A program made the position numbers and the translations under genes. Positions 26,753 through 37,244 of a stretch of 64,000 bases of DNA are shown here, in pieces (positions within the stretch are counted from its first letter, which is position 1; each line of letters opens with the position of its first letter). The stretch spans positions 12,289,127 through 12,353,126 of the forward strand of contig CM041092.1 in NCBI GenBank assembly GCA_023079485.1. Reading direction: 5' to 3'. The notes beneath the pieces are model-generated. The model saw nothing but the letters and a program-made list of their open reading frames with translations, had not been told where the DNA came from and did not search any database. This stretch comes from Archilochus colubris (taxonomy: Eukaryota > Chordata > Aves > Apodiformes > Trochilidae).

Positions 26753-27993
26753 TATGCTCAGAGCATCTCATTAGGTGCAGAAGTTTTGTTTAAATGAGTA
26801 AGTTATTGTTGAGGCAGCAGCACACACAGGGACAGAGGTTTGCAGGAAGATACCTCCCTTCTATGGTATAGTTTACCTCCTCCTGGATGGTTTTCAGGAA
26901 TGCTCAGAAACTGATCTTTTGTATCAATACAACTGAAGTAATTAAAACATCTACTTTAGCTGTTTACTTGGGGGTGCATCTGTTGCAAGCTGTGATCTTT
27001 TAAAAAAAATCTGTCAAGAGTTATGAGCTGATTCGTGCAGAAGAAAAGAACAGCTTTCTGGCCAAAAAGGCATCATTCAAACAGAAACTGCAAATGTTGA
27101 TGTATTTTAAAAATCATATATTAGTGGCAGTAAATATAAATATTTTGCATGCAATACTCCTGCTCTTGTTTACAATTTACTTACAATTGGAAGCATTTTC
27201 AATGGAATTCTGTCTTTAAAATATCTGGGATTCCAGAAGAAGGAAAGAGGCACAAAAAGGGAGAAAAACCCCACAGAGCTCTCTAACACTGTAAAAAAAG
27301 AGTAATATTGATTTCACACAGGTCTGTGTGAAAGGTTTTTCATTTGTGGTCACGTGGGATCACATTCAGTGATTAATTTATTTATTTTTGTTTTGGACTC
27401 AGTCAGCCTACGTGTTCAAACTTTTGTTCAATTCTTTCTGCCAAGGTTTGCCCGATTTCAGGCCAACACCACTACAGGAGTCACAGAACAACCATTGCAG
27501 GTCACTGTATCCACGCTGTTCCTTCAAGGTAAGAGCTAGACTTACAATCCTGGTTTGAGCTTCATTCTCTGTCGTTACCATTAAGGTCAGAGAACTCTTC
27601 ATGCCAAATACAGGACCCACACAGAATTCATGGGATATTGGTTTATCTCAAAATTTAAGGTTTTTGAAAATTTCGTTCCACTTGGTTCTAGAAAACCTGT
27701 AGTCCCCTAATTTTGAGCCTACAGTACCGGACAAGGAACTGCCAAAAATGAGTTTAAATTCAGTAAAATCCAATCAGTGCTACCATACTTTTAAACACCC
27801 TAATGTAACCAAAATGGCATTGACTGCTGAAACATGATTTTCTCAAAGGCAGTATAAGATGCACACATAACTTTTTTTCTCCTGAAGGGAAAGAAAAAAC
27901 TGCTCCCTTTGGCAGATGGCCTTGAGAATTTGAGTCATTTGACCACAATTACATGGCAGATCACTGAGAGAGGAAGGACTTGCCAGTGGATAT

Positions 27994-28225
27994 AGTGACC
28001 CAGGAGACCTGGCCTAAGTCCTTTGTATCATGAGGGTCTCCTGTACATCACCCATGAACTTCCACAGTCACAGAGATAACCAGTTCCCGATGTCTCTCTG
28101 AAACAGCTGAACCCATTACAACCACTTTGGAAAAACTTCCGTGCTCCCTGTCTGCCAAATGGGAGCAATGGCATTGCCCTTACCAGGGTGTCCCTGTGAG
28201 GAGAAAAGTGCAAGAGGCTCAAGTT
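27994..28225 (+). repeat. ancient MIR-like SINE, diverged
   Basis: AGTGGATATAGTGACCCAGG and AGACCTGGCCTAAGTCC resemble the tRNA-like head of MIR. After a diverged middle, CTGTCTGCCAAATGGGAGCA, ATGGCATTGCCCTTACCAGG and GTGTCCCTGTGAGG resemble the core and post-core. It lies in the left GLI2 intron, antisense to the gene. Confidence 0.5.
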
Positions 28226-29422
28226 TTCAGGCACTCTTGCCACTGACCAAGATAAAAGAAGCCCCCCTCTGGGGATCTGAGCTGTCAGAAGCCACCAGAT
28301 GGCACAAATCTTATTAATAAAAAAAAAATAAAATCATAAGTGCAGAGGAGCAGGCTCTGTCCTCCCAAGCCTCTGCACCTTGCTCATAGCCACATCAAAC
28401 CATGAAAACAAACACCCTGATTTCATGGGGAGCAGTTTAAGGAGGAGATGAGCAATGACAAGTCCTCCTTTCACTCTGAGGTGCATGGCTGTCTTCTCAA
28501 GGCCATGTAGAAATTCTTTATGAAGTGCTGGGAAGACAAGCCTCATTTCTTGGTGTTGGTATTGGATGCACAGCATTTCTAAGAACATTTTTCTCTGCCA
28601 CTTGTCTGACCCTGGGAGCACTCCCACTGCTCCTCACAGGCAGCTGTGGACTGCTCTGCCAAATCCTATCAATTATTTAGTGTCAAAAGGAAGACTTAAT
28701 CTGTGTGATAAAAGAATGGATTTTATCTAAGGCTTGTTCCCCTTACAGTGATTTACACAACTGGCCTCTCTAGTTGCTTCCCTTAACATAATTATTTACT
28801 TTTGCATGAGTAGCCTTCCTCCACTTGGGCTATTTTTAGGAGTCTTTTTTAACCTTTAGAAATTACTAGGTTTTTGCCTTGCCTTTTTAGTGGGAACTTT
28901 AACTTGCCCATCTCTCTGAACAGGTTGTTAAAACAGCAGTTTTGTCAATGCTGGTGTAAAGCTGGAGCACCTCTGGGCAGCACCTCCCTGGGCTGTGTTA
29001 ACACTTTGGTGCTGAGTTTGCCTCTGGACTGGGAAGCAGGAGGATGAGATTTCAGTTCAGAGCTGGCAGCCAGGGCTCTCAGACTCTTCATCAGGCTACT
29101 GACTGATGAACATGATCGAAGGGCTTTGAAGCATTAATCTAGTCCTACTCTGGACTGCAATTTTGGTCAAGTCAGGAAGACTGGGAGTGGCCCACCTGAC
29201 ATCAGCCACCCCAAATCAGGCATGAAGCCCTCAAGGGATCAAAGCAGGCACCTCCACAAGGTGATTTACTCCATCCTTGTGCAAAAGTATCCCAAACTAT
29301 ACACCTACATTTAGGCAGCCAGCCTCAGACAAACCAAGCCCTTTTCTGGTCTTCAGTGAATATTGCAGGCTCAAATGCCATGGTTAATTGATGGTGTTGG
29401 GAAAAATGAACTTACAATAACC

Positions 29423-29478
29423 TGTGCAAATTCTCAGATACTCTCACAAATGTGCAAATTCTCAGATATTCTCACAAA
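29423..29478 (+). repeat. tandem duplication, 28 bp x 2
   Basis: Two adjacent 28-base copies beginning TGTGCAAATTCTCAGAT differ at one position (C in the first, T in the second, base 18). Near-identity suggests a recent local duplication. Confidence 0.95.
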
Positions 29479-29780
29479 AAGCTGTCAAAGAGACTATGGG
29501 GACATGCTGGCAGCACAGAGGAGACAGTCCTGGAAAGCATCATGATGAATCTAATCCTTTATCACCATCAGATTTTCTTACTTGACTATAAATCACCAAC
29601 CCACAAATAGGTAAATTTAGCATAATTTGAAAAGGTTATATTTAGGTACCCTCTCAGATGCACTTTACTGAAGTCTAAACTGGACTTGCAGAAAATAAAA
29701 TATATCAGCACTTGTCAGGATAAGCTTTTGTAGCTTACAAAATAGCAGAAAGCTGGAAGCTATTATGACTGTTATTAATG

Positions 29781-29795
29781 ATAATAATAATAATA
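29781..29795 (+). repeat. (ATA)5 microsatellite
   Basis: Five uninterrupted ATA units. Confidence 0.95.
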
Positions 29796-30250
29796 CATTC
29801 ACAAAATACAAAGGTCTTTCAGGTGGTACTTAGTGGTTGGGATCACCAGTGCCAGAACCAGCCTGTGAAGTATACCTTTTTTATTTTAAACTCATAAAAG
29901 CTTTTCAAGTTGGCATGCAATCCTGCAATGTGGTTAGAAATAAGATTAAATTGCTCTATCTTCAAAGTACCTTGTCATCTTTAATGGGCTGAAATTGTAC
30001 AAATTTTTGGTATGACAATTTTGGGGAGAGCTGTGGGTAATCAGTGAATGCTGGCTGATGTTACAAAGTTGCTGCATCATCAAATGCTGTGGTGATACGC
30101 ACTCTAGCATCATCTGTAAGGACTACACAATGTTAATGAAAAAAGTGTGTAAACATTAATGGTTATCCACTCTGAGGTTGCACCTTTGCCCACAGGGCTG
30201 GCTGCCACACAAGAAACCCAGTATGTAGATGCTGGGTTTCCTCATGATTT

Positions 30251-30282
30251 AAAAAAAAAAAAAGAGAGAGAGAGAGAAAAAA
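30251..30282 (+). repeat. A13 followed by (GA)n microsatellite
   Basis: Thirteen A are followed by about six GA units and then six A. It is simple sequence, likely length-polymorphic. Confidence 0.95.
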
Positions 30283-31899
30283 TGGCATCGTAGAAGTAAG
30301 ACTCCAGTTACTTGATTAAGCAAAGGATTAACCAGTTAAGATGCATTGTTGACTATTTTATAGATTACAGTAAAGAGACTTGGCATTGCAAGCCATAGAT
30401 AGAGGAAAGAGGGTAAGTAAAAGAAACTATGTGCTTCTTTGTAGAAATGTTTGTGGCAATTTTAACTACTAAAATTCTGCACCCCACAGTGCTCCCCACC
30501 ATGCCCTCACACCAGACACTGCACATTGAACAAATGGTACAGTGTGGCTTTAACTTGATCTATCTCTCTACAGATCCCTCTTTATCTCAGAGGGCAGGTA
30601 TCAGGTGACCAGCATGATCCAAAGCCAGCAGCTGGCCACAAGCCCTGATACCCTGCAGCTGAGGAACAGCCTCAGCATTACACCAGCCAGAGCATCTGAG
30701 ACCTCTGGCTGCCCCAAGGGACATGAGTGGGTACACAAGAGAGACCTGTGGGCAATCAGGCCAGCCAGAGGGGCTATGGTAGCAAAGAAACCCACTTGAA
30801 GACCCAACAGAATTACTGCCATTTAAGACTGATAGAAATGCTTAGGGAAGAAATACAATTCTTGATTGCTATCTATTTTATGGCAGCAGTGCACTGAAGC
30901 CCTACTCAATGTGAAGCTGGGGCCCACTGAACTATATACAGTAGACACACTATAAAGATGGGGTCATCAGGAGAATTTTGCAGCTTAGATTACAGGGTTT
31001 TCTCATCTTGACCCCTTCCCTTCTGAAGCCAGCCCAGGCTTTTCTGTTAAGCCTGTGCCTCAACATTTTAAGTTGTATAGAGCAAAGCAATGCAAGGCAG
31101 GGAAGCTAAGAATGTGCTTGTACTGGTTATACTCATTTTCCTGGAAAATGTGGACAACTGAAAAACATTCTTTGGAGAAGATCTCTGCCCCTGCAGGGTG
31201 GACAGAGGAGATGATTTCATAGGGGCTGTTCTTCTAATTTGTCTGAGTCTCAGGCCACACAAACTATATATTTTTTCAGTGCGCTGAGGTCTGCTGGGAT
31301 GCTGGCATTTCCTCCACCTCATTTACATGGTCTTCCCATAATCCAGCACTGAGACAAGCTGAACTGCACAAGGACTCCCTGCCAATGCCATTCAGGGCTT
31401 GCTTACAGAAGACCCCTGGAGAGCAACAAGAGGTGCTCCCTGCCCTTCTCTTCTGCCTATGAAAGGGCTGAGTGTGCTACTTCTGCAGTACTGAGCATTC
31501 CCGCCAGCTCATAAATCAAGTCACCAAACTCCATCCCAATCTCTGATCCACTGCAGAAAAGCCCCATACTCTGCCCTTACAGCACATACTGGGAGCAAAG
31601 CTGTATTTCATCAACTGAAGCCTTAATATCAGAGGAGAGTCATTACCTCCTGGAAAAAAAGCATAGCCAGTCTTCTGGTTCTGCAGCTTGGTTTCCCCAT
31701 GTTTACACCAAATGACTTGTTGAACTTCATTATATACAAAGTATTTCCATAGATCAGAGGCAGGGAGACCTGTGCAGCTAACATAAAATAAATTACCACC
31801 CCATGATAAATGGTTCTATTAGCAATCCAGATTGTTAAACTCAGATACAACAGGATGAAGGGAGCACTGCCCCATTCATTCTCCCTGCGGCAGATACCG

Positions 31900-32230
31900 A
31901 GTTGTAAATAGGTTATTTTGTGTGTAAATAACACATTAAAACTCAGCATTAGCCGTGTCTTTTGATAGAGAGGAAATTGTTCCAAATAAATAATCTCGGA
32001 CAGGAATGTAAAATAAGCCAGATTTAATAGTGCATGCCTGCTGCAGCCGTGTTAAACATGACTAAAATGATAAACCCCAGAATATACTAATAGTAAACTA
32101 TGCTCTGACATCAAAGTAATGAGGCTGTATTTTTACCCAGCTTTAGAAATGTTAAAATTAGTCTTGACAGAGCCAGACATCAGAAAAATGTTTCAAACAT
32201 AAACAACATCAATTTGGGAACTTGGTGTTT
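31900..32230. promoter_or_regulatory. candidate conserved non-coding element in GLI2 intron
   Basis: A long unique AT-rich stretch 3.7 kb downstream of the coding exon. It contains TTGTTCCAAATAAATAATC, TAAAATAAGCCAGATTTAATAG, ATGACTAAAATGATAAACC and AACATAAACAACATCAATTTG (forkhead-like ATAAACAA). Regulatory role is inferred. Confidence 0.22.
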
Positions 32231-33048
32231 GTGTCATGCTGAGAGTGAGGTAAAGAGGGAAAGGTGCATTCTGGGCCTTGTTTAAGTCAAAGAGTTAGCA
32301 TTTAGGAGGATTTGTATTTAATTTTTATTACAAGATGAGAAACCCATCTTGCTAAATATCTCTGCCTCTGAAAGAGTGGCTCATTTAAATTTCCCCACCA
32401 GCCATGCTCCTGGACTTCCTTGTGCATGCTGATCTGGAGGATGCTACAGTGCTAGCCTGGAGGACATAACCCACCCTCACTCATAAGGTGCTCTGCTCCA
32501 AAGTCTCCTACCCGATCAGCAATATGCACTTCTGCACTCAACGAAAGAGTTTTCTAAACTTGAAGAGTATGAGCTGTCCTTCCAAAAGTGGAGACAGCAC
32601 AAGTGAGAGGCTCTTCTGCAGGCCTGACTGCCTAGAGCTCTAACCTATTGTCATTAAAACCAGCTTCCATCTCTGTCACACATATACACATGTGCCTATT
32701 GAAACAGAAGACAGAAGCTTAGACTTATGGCTTATGGAAAAATAGAAAATTAGGAGACTTCACTCATGTCATTTCTATGAGGCCAACTTCTGAACATCTG
32801 ATCAATGAGTTACTATAAAAAATTGTCACCGAAGATCTCTGAAGCGGCAGCTTCAGTAGACTAAAAATATGAGATGCAGATTGTTAGACCAAAGGACTCT
32901 TTTCCACTGACAGCATCAACAATACTGATCTCTTTTCCTACAGCCATAACTTTCTGTTCAAAGCTGGAAACGTTTGGGACAAATATCCAAAGCAGCAGAA
33001 CTGGAAATGAAGAATAGACATATTGCTGCCTTATAATAATACAGTCTA

Positions 33049-33066
33049 AATAATAATAATAATAAT
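33049..33066 (+). repeat. (AAT)6 microsatellite
   Basis: Six uninterrupted AAT units in an AT-rich context. Confidence 0.95.
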
Positions 33067-34979
33067 ATAAAATAGTTGTTACTCAATTATTCAACTAATA
33101 TTCAGTTTATTGCTTTAATTACCTTAATTATAACAAAAACCTTATGAATCTATTAATTTCTACAAGGGAAAAAGAAAACCTTGTGATCTGTGAAACATAC
33201 GATGTTGGCACTCCATCTGCATGATTCAGTAGAAGAAAGGAGAAGAAATGTGTTGTAAATTACATTTGTTTGGCTCTGGAGAGCAGCCTGGTGATCTGCA
33301 GCTCTAGCTGAGCTTTGCAGCCACTTTCTCACATGCTACTACAAAGAGTAAAACCTTTACAATAAATAAAATCAAGAGTTTGTCTTGGATGAGAATAAAG
33401 ACTTGTTTGTACGGCCCAAAGCAGGGTGGGAAACTGGGAGGCCCTCCCTCTAAAGCTGTTCACCTCCTCAAGCTGAACAACATAATTAATCTCCATGCCT
33501 TGTTCATTTTCTTCTGAAAGAAAATGAGCATAAATATGTATATTTCTAGCCTGTTATGAGTAATTACACTAGTTTAGTGAAGCAAGTAAGTTTTATTAGC
33601 ATGAATACCATGTAAGTTCAGTATCATCACTACCCAGCCTTTTTTTTTATCTGCTAAATCACACCTTGCAATTAACTGATAAGATGACTTTATATTATTT
33701 TTTCTACTTATAAACACACACCATGCTGCTCCCCCTTCAGAAGCATGTGTTATGTCTAGCCAGAATTCAAAGGAAAGCCCTCTGAACCACGTGCATCACC
33801 TGCAGAGTGCCGAGGCCAGCGGCTGATCGCACGCTGCTTCACTGCCAACTCGTTTAGGTCATTTAGGAGCACTTCTCCTCACAGCATGACATAGATTTCA
33901 TTCTTTACATCTCATTACACAATGCTTTCATCACAATTTTCCTGTCATCTTCAAACAATCCTCCACCTACTTCTCCACTTCCTCTTAATAAAAGGAGAAA
34001 TACTGAGCCTGTAAATCATTCTTTCCAAAGGCAAGAGCACACCGCTCATGGGACTAATACTAATACTGGATGCTTAAAAACCCATCAAGTCTCCAGGGGT
34101 GCCAAATGGACCAATGTACACCCCACCTCAGGGGCATCCTCATTTCCATCATATCTCTGGAAATGCAATGATCATGTCCTCAGTGGAGGCACTCCCAAGG
34201 CAAGTGTCAAGTGAAGAGATGTTTATTCATAACAGCACTGTGGGTTTTGAATTTTAGCATGTACTTGGACTTTGCTGGCATCAGTGAGCCCTTTGGATAT
34301 GCCAGTCACTGAGATGATGCTTCAGGTAAGCTGCCTCTGGTTTCCTACAGCCCATGCTTCCTCATTGGTTATCAAAGTTTGCTGGTGGATGGCAACTCTT
34401 GAATGTTGGTCTCTCTGCCTTTCCTCTATTTCTGCTGCCCAGAGAGCCTTTCTTTCTGCCACCTTGTCTAGTGCTCACAAGGAAAGTGGCTCCAGCTCAT
34501 TCAGCACCATGAAAATACATTTCTCCCCAACCAATTCTATATAAAAGGTTTTCCAGTTCTTTTTAAGAAAAGCATTCCTTTGTTGAACAAAAACTAACAA
34601 AGTTATCAAACACATGAACTGATTTGATAGGTTACAATCTAACAGCTGTTAGCTTATTCTGTATATCTGAATCTTCTCAGATCAACATGTAAACAAAAAA
34701 AATGGGTAACAGAAGTGCTGAAAAGGAAGGGTAAATGAAGCAGATGAAAGAAATTTGGGTTGGGAACTATCTTCAAAACTCAGCCAACAGAAAACACAAA
34801 CTCTCCAGCCGAGCTGTGAAGGAACTAAGGATCCCATGAAGTTGTCAAGCTGCTCTCCTGGGATAATGAGAAACTACACTGCAGTGAAGGGAAGGGTTTT
34901 GAGACAGACTCTGGCTACCAATAGGCTATATTTTAAATAGGGGGAAAAAAGCTGGCTACGAAGTTTACACAGCTGGGTT

Positions 34980-35815
34980 TTCTCTTGTCACATGAGCTGA
35001 TGCAGCCCCTTCTGAGTTTGTCTCCTTGCCCAGTCCCCAGCAAGGTCAGTATGAGGCCTCCCTGTCAGGCATAGCCTTGCCCACAGCTGAAGCCACCATG
35101 AATGGTCCTGGTTCCAACTTGGAGATCCACCAGCACGTGTGCCAGTGAGGGATGTGTTTTCTAGGGCTGTATTTTGCCTGCTTCCCCTGGAGCCAATTAC
35201 CATCACAGCAGGAGGAACGTGCCTGCACATCCCCACACACCCCAAAAGTGACCCCATGCCCACAGGCGTCCATGAGAGATTCCTGATTGACTTCAACAAC
35301 AACTAAACCAAAATTGTGCCAAAAACACAGAAGGAAAAAGAAATCAAGACCTGAGCTGTTTCTGACATTACAAGAAGGGCACAACTGGGTTCTCTGGCAA
35401 GCTTCTTGTGCGAGGGTCAGAAAATCCCAGATTCCTCCTGATCCATGATATCCAAGCAGCAATGGATGAAGACAGTGCAGCCTGGCTACTCATTAGCAGG
35501 ATCACAGCCAGCACACGATACCCGTCCCCAGCCATGATGTCAGGACACTCACACAGCTCCAGCCAGCCCCACCAGCCACCCCTTTGCCTCCTCTGTGGCA
35601 GAGCAGCAGTTGCCATGCTGCCTACACCATGCAGCATTAAGCTGCAATGGGATGCCTCCGATAGCCACCTTTCACCACCCCTCCTCTCCCTTGCTCCAGC
35701 CCAGATTTCCAGGAGCAGCAGTGACTGGTCACGATGCAAGGATGTTTGGACACCATGCGGTGCCACAGCTTCCTGCTCCTGTGACCCCTGACAGCCAAGA
35801 ACCCCAATAAACTCA
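34980..35815. other. GC-rich, CpG-poor block beside the GLI2 coding exon
   Basis: This stretch is richer in G and C than its surroundings. Overlapping open frames of 127-138 codons therefore occur on both strands (35046-35462 minus, 35368-35766 minus, 35408-35791 plus). None resembles a protein I know. A plus-strand AATAAA at 35806-35811 is followed by GCGTGTTC and could end an antisense transcript, but no matching exon structure is visible. Confidence 0.4.
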
Positions 35816-35915
35816 GCGTGTTCACAGGAGGACAGATGCCACCGTACTTATTAAACTCTTACAGTGTAATGAAAAACACCCCTGCTGCTTTCAAAGTGTG
35901 GAAAACATAAAGTAC

Positions 35916-36048
35916 CTCCTTGTGCCACTGCTGCTCCTGCAGCTGCTAAAGGAGTGGGTTTCTTCCCCGTCTCTGTAAAGCCATTCCCCTCCAGAACTGC
36001 ACCTTTCCCTTCTTTTTTCCCAGAAGCAGTTGAAGCAGAAGTTTCCAT
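35916..36048 (-). CDS. GLI2: GLI2, first coding exon (N-terminus; partial gene)
   Basis: GLI2 is the zinc-finger transcription factor that carries Hedgehog signals from the cilium to the nucleus. This exon encodes residues 1-44 plus the first base of codon 45. The translation begins METSASTASGKKEGKG, contains GKKPTPLAAAG and ends AAVAQG. This follows the human GLI2 N-terminus as I know it (METSAS start, GKKASPL, alanine run, VAAQG) but is about five residues shorter, mostly in the alanine run. The donor GGAG|GTACTT leaves phase 1; adding TG from the next exon would give the G-V-P found in human GLI2. GLI3 starts differently, so a paralogue is unlikely. The start has a strong context (A at -3, G at +4). 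In mammals the N-terminal region, of which this is the first part, has repressor activity. The zinc fingers and activation domain are outside the window. Reading past the donor stays open to a stop at 35851, so intron retention would give a 65-residue product. Confidence 0.93.
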
Positions 36049-36078
36049 CTTAGACGTGCATCTTCCAGCTCAGCAACC
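36049..36078 (-). other. GLI2: GLI2 5' UTR part of the coding exon, with splice acceptor
   Basis: Upstream of the start codon, the minus strand reads a T-rich tract (TTTTGTTTTATGTCC) followed by TGTAG|GG, a good 3' splice site with AG at 36080-36079. The exon therefore starts at 36078 and carries 30 nt of 5' UTR before the ATG. This implies at least one non-coding exon further upstream (higher coordinates), as in mammalian GLI2. The boundary is inferred from the motif and has not been checked against transcripts. Confidence 0.8.
36050..36061 (-). promoter_or_regulatory. upstream ORF (Met-His-Val-stop) abutting the GLI2 start
   Basis: Within the 30-nt 5' UTR the minus strand reads ATG CAC GTC TAA, then one G, then the GLI2 ATG. 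The upstream ATG has A at -3 but C at +4 (adequate context), while the main ATG has A at -3 and G at +4 (strong). The uORF sits in a different frame from GLI2. If the acceptor above is used, every transcript containing this exon carries it. Such an arrangement can lower translation or require leaky scanning or reinitiation; whether it does so here is inference. Confidence 0.7.
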
Positions 36079-36756
36079 CTACAGGACATAAAACAAAACC
36101 AGATTCTGATCACCACTCACAAAAGAGGCAAAATTAGCTCCACAAGGAAGCAGCTGATGGTGCAGCAGAGCTCAAAGGTAAATGACAGGCAGCAAATATT
36201 TCCTGAGTTCCTAAATCTATCAGTGCAGCCACTACAAGCAAAAAGGGCATGACCCTGAAAAGGGGTGGGTGTTCTCACATCCCACTGGCCTCAGGCAGCT
36301 GAAGACCTAAAAAGATCAGGACCAAAAGACATTTTTCCCCCACTTAAACTTGGGCTGTATAAGAAAGCTGATGGCTACAAAGGACTTTCCAGGATTAAAG
36401 GGCAGGTGAGACACAGAAATTTAGCATATATAAAACCAGTCTGTGGATAGACCAATCTGTCCATCCTATACACAGCCTAGCCTGTCATAACAGAAACCTG
36501 AGTCAGCTAAAACTTCCAATAAAAATACAGATACAAATAATTTAAGGTGGGTGGGGTTTTCCCCCAGTTGGTGCTTATTCTATGCACTAGTTCAGAACTA
36601 GTACCCTGACCAGAACATTTCAACAATGCTTACAGATAAGCCACAGCAGGGCTTCCAGAGCCCATCCAGATCTCACTGGTGAGGATTAACAGCCACCAAT
36701 TCCTCTCTCTCAGGCAAGTTCTATCCTGACCAGTCATATCTGAAAATCATCTACAG

Positions 36757-36830
36757 CAGTTTTACCCCCATTACAGATGGTGAATTAAATGTCAGTGAAA
36801 GGTCCACAAAACAAGAAATCAAACCACAAA
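36757..36830 (-). repeat. MIR-like core fragment, reverse orientation
   Basis: CAGTTTTACCCCCATTACAG, ATGGTGAATTAAATGTCAGT and GAAAGGTCCACAAAACAAG follow the reverse-strand MIR pattern (TTATCCCCATTTTACAGATGGGGAAACTGAGG). It sits 0.7 kb upstream of the GLI2 coding exon. A simple (GTTT)n tract follows it. Confidence 0.45.
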
Positions 36831-36836
36831 TATCAT

Positions 36837-36859
36837 GTTGTTTGTTTGTTTGTTTTTTT
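36837..36859 (+). repeat. (GTTT)n simple repeat with T run
   Basis: Repeated GTTT units grading into a T run, directly after the MIR-like fragment and 0.76 kb upstream of the GLI2 coding exon. Confidence 0.9.
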
Positions 36860-37202
36860 AACTTAGGTCCTTGAAAAATAACAGCTTTTGAACCCTTGGT
36901 CAACTTCACTGTTCATTCTGTTGATTCCAATGCATCTTGTCTCCTAGAAGCAAACATGTGTCTCAAATTTAATGTAAAAAGGGAACTTTTATTAAATGAG
37001 GAGGCATGCCTCATTTCTCACTGCAAATACTTTTGTCCACCCTGTTTTAATTCTTTATATTCAAAATATCTTCACATAACTCCTGTTTTCAGAGTACCCA
37101 CATAGTTACTTGGTTCTACTGGCCTCAGGCTGGTCTTGGGAAAACCCACTACTAATTCCTCTTTTCCGTTCTAATTTTAATGCAGATCTGCAATTTTTCA
37201 CA

Positions 37203-37244
37203 TGCAAATTTTCAGATGTAAATTTTCAGATGCAAATTTCTGAG
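37203..37244 (+). repeat. 14-bp tandem repeat x 3, carrying octamer motifs
   Basis: Units TGCAAATTTTCAGA, TGTAAATTTTCAGA and TGCAAATTTCTGAG follow one another. With the preceding A at the unit joints, the array contains ATGCAAAT at 37202-37209, ATGTAAAT at 37216-37223 and ATGCAAAT at 37230-37237. These are two exact octamers and one with a single change, spaced 14 bases apart. It lies 1.1 kb upstream of the GLI2 coding exon. Confidence 0.9.

Larger units (their letters stand above)
21913..34979. other. intronic DNA with no gene
   Basis: It holds the T19 tract, three repeat fragments between 26371 and 28225, the 28-bp tandem duplication at 29423, microsatellites at 29781, 30251 and 33049, and AT-rich unique DNA. 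No exon with conserved coding content was recognised. Confidence 0.5.
1..35915 (-). other. GLI2: GLI2 intron after the first coding exon (3' end outside window)
   Basis: The intron begins at the GTACTT donor (35915) and runs off the left edge without reaching the next coding exon. I looked on the minus strand for the expected continuation (V-P-Q-H-L-L and the M-R-H-Q-E-G-R-Y-H-Y segment known from GLI2) and did not see it, so the intron is at least 35.9 kb. Long early introns are typical of GLI genes. The repeats and motifs inside it are listed separately. Confidence 0.85.

Noticed and set aside
35046..35766. Overlapping frames of 132-138 codons on the minus strand beside the GLI2 exon
   Set aside because: Frames occur on both strands in the same GC-rich block. 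None matches GLI2 or any family I know, and no splice structure joins them to the gene.
1..35900. Search for the next GLI2 coding exon on the minus strand
   Set aside because: The expected V-P-Q-H-L-L / R-H-Q-E-G-R-Y-H-Y coding pattern was not seen by eye, so the exon is taken to lie beyond the left edge. A translated search would settle it.
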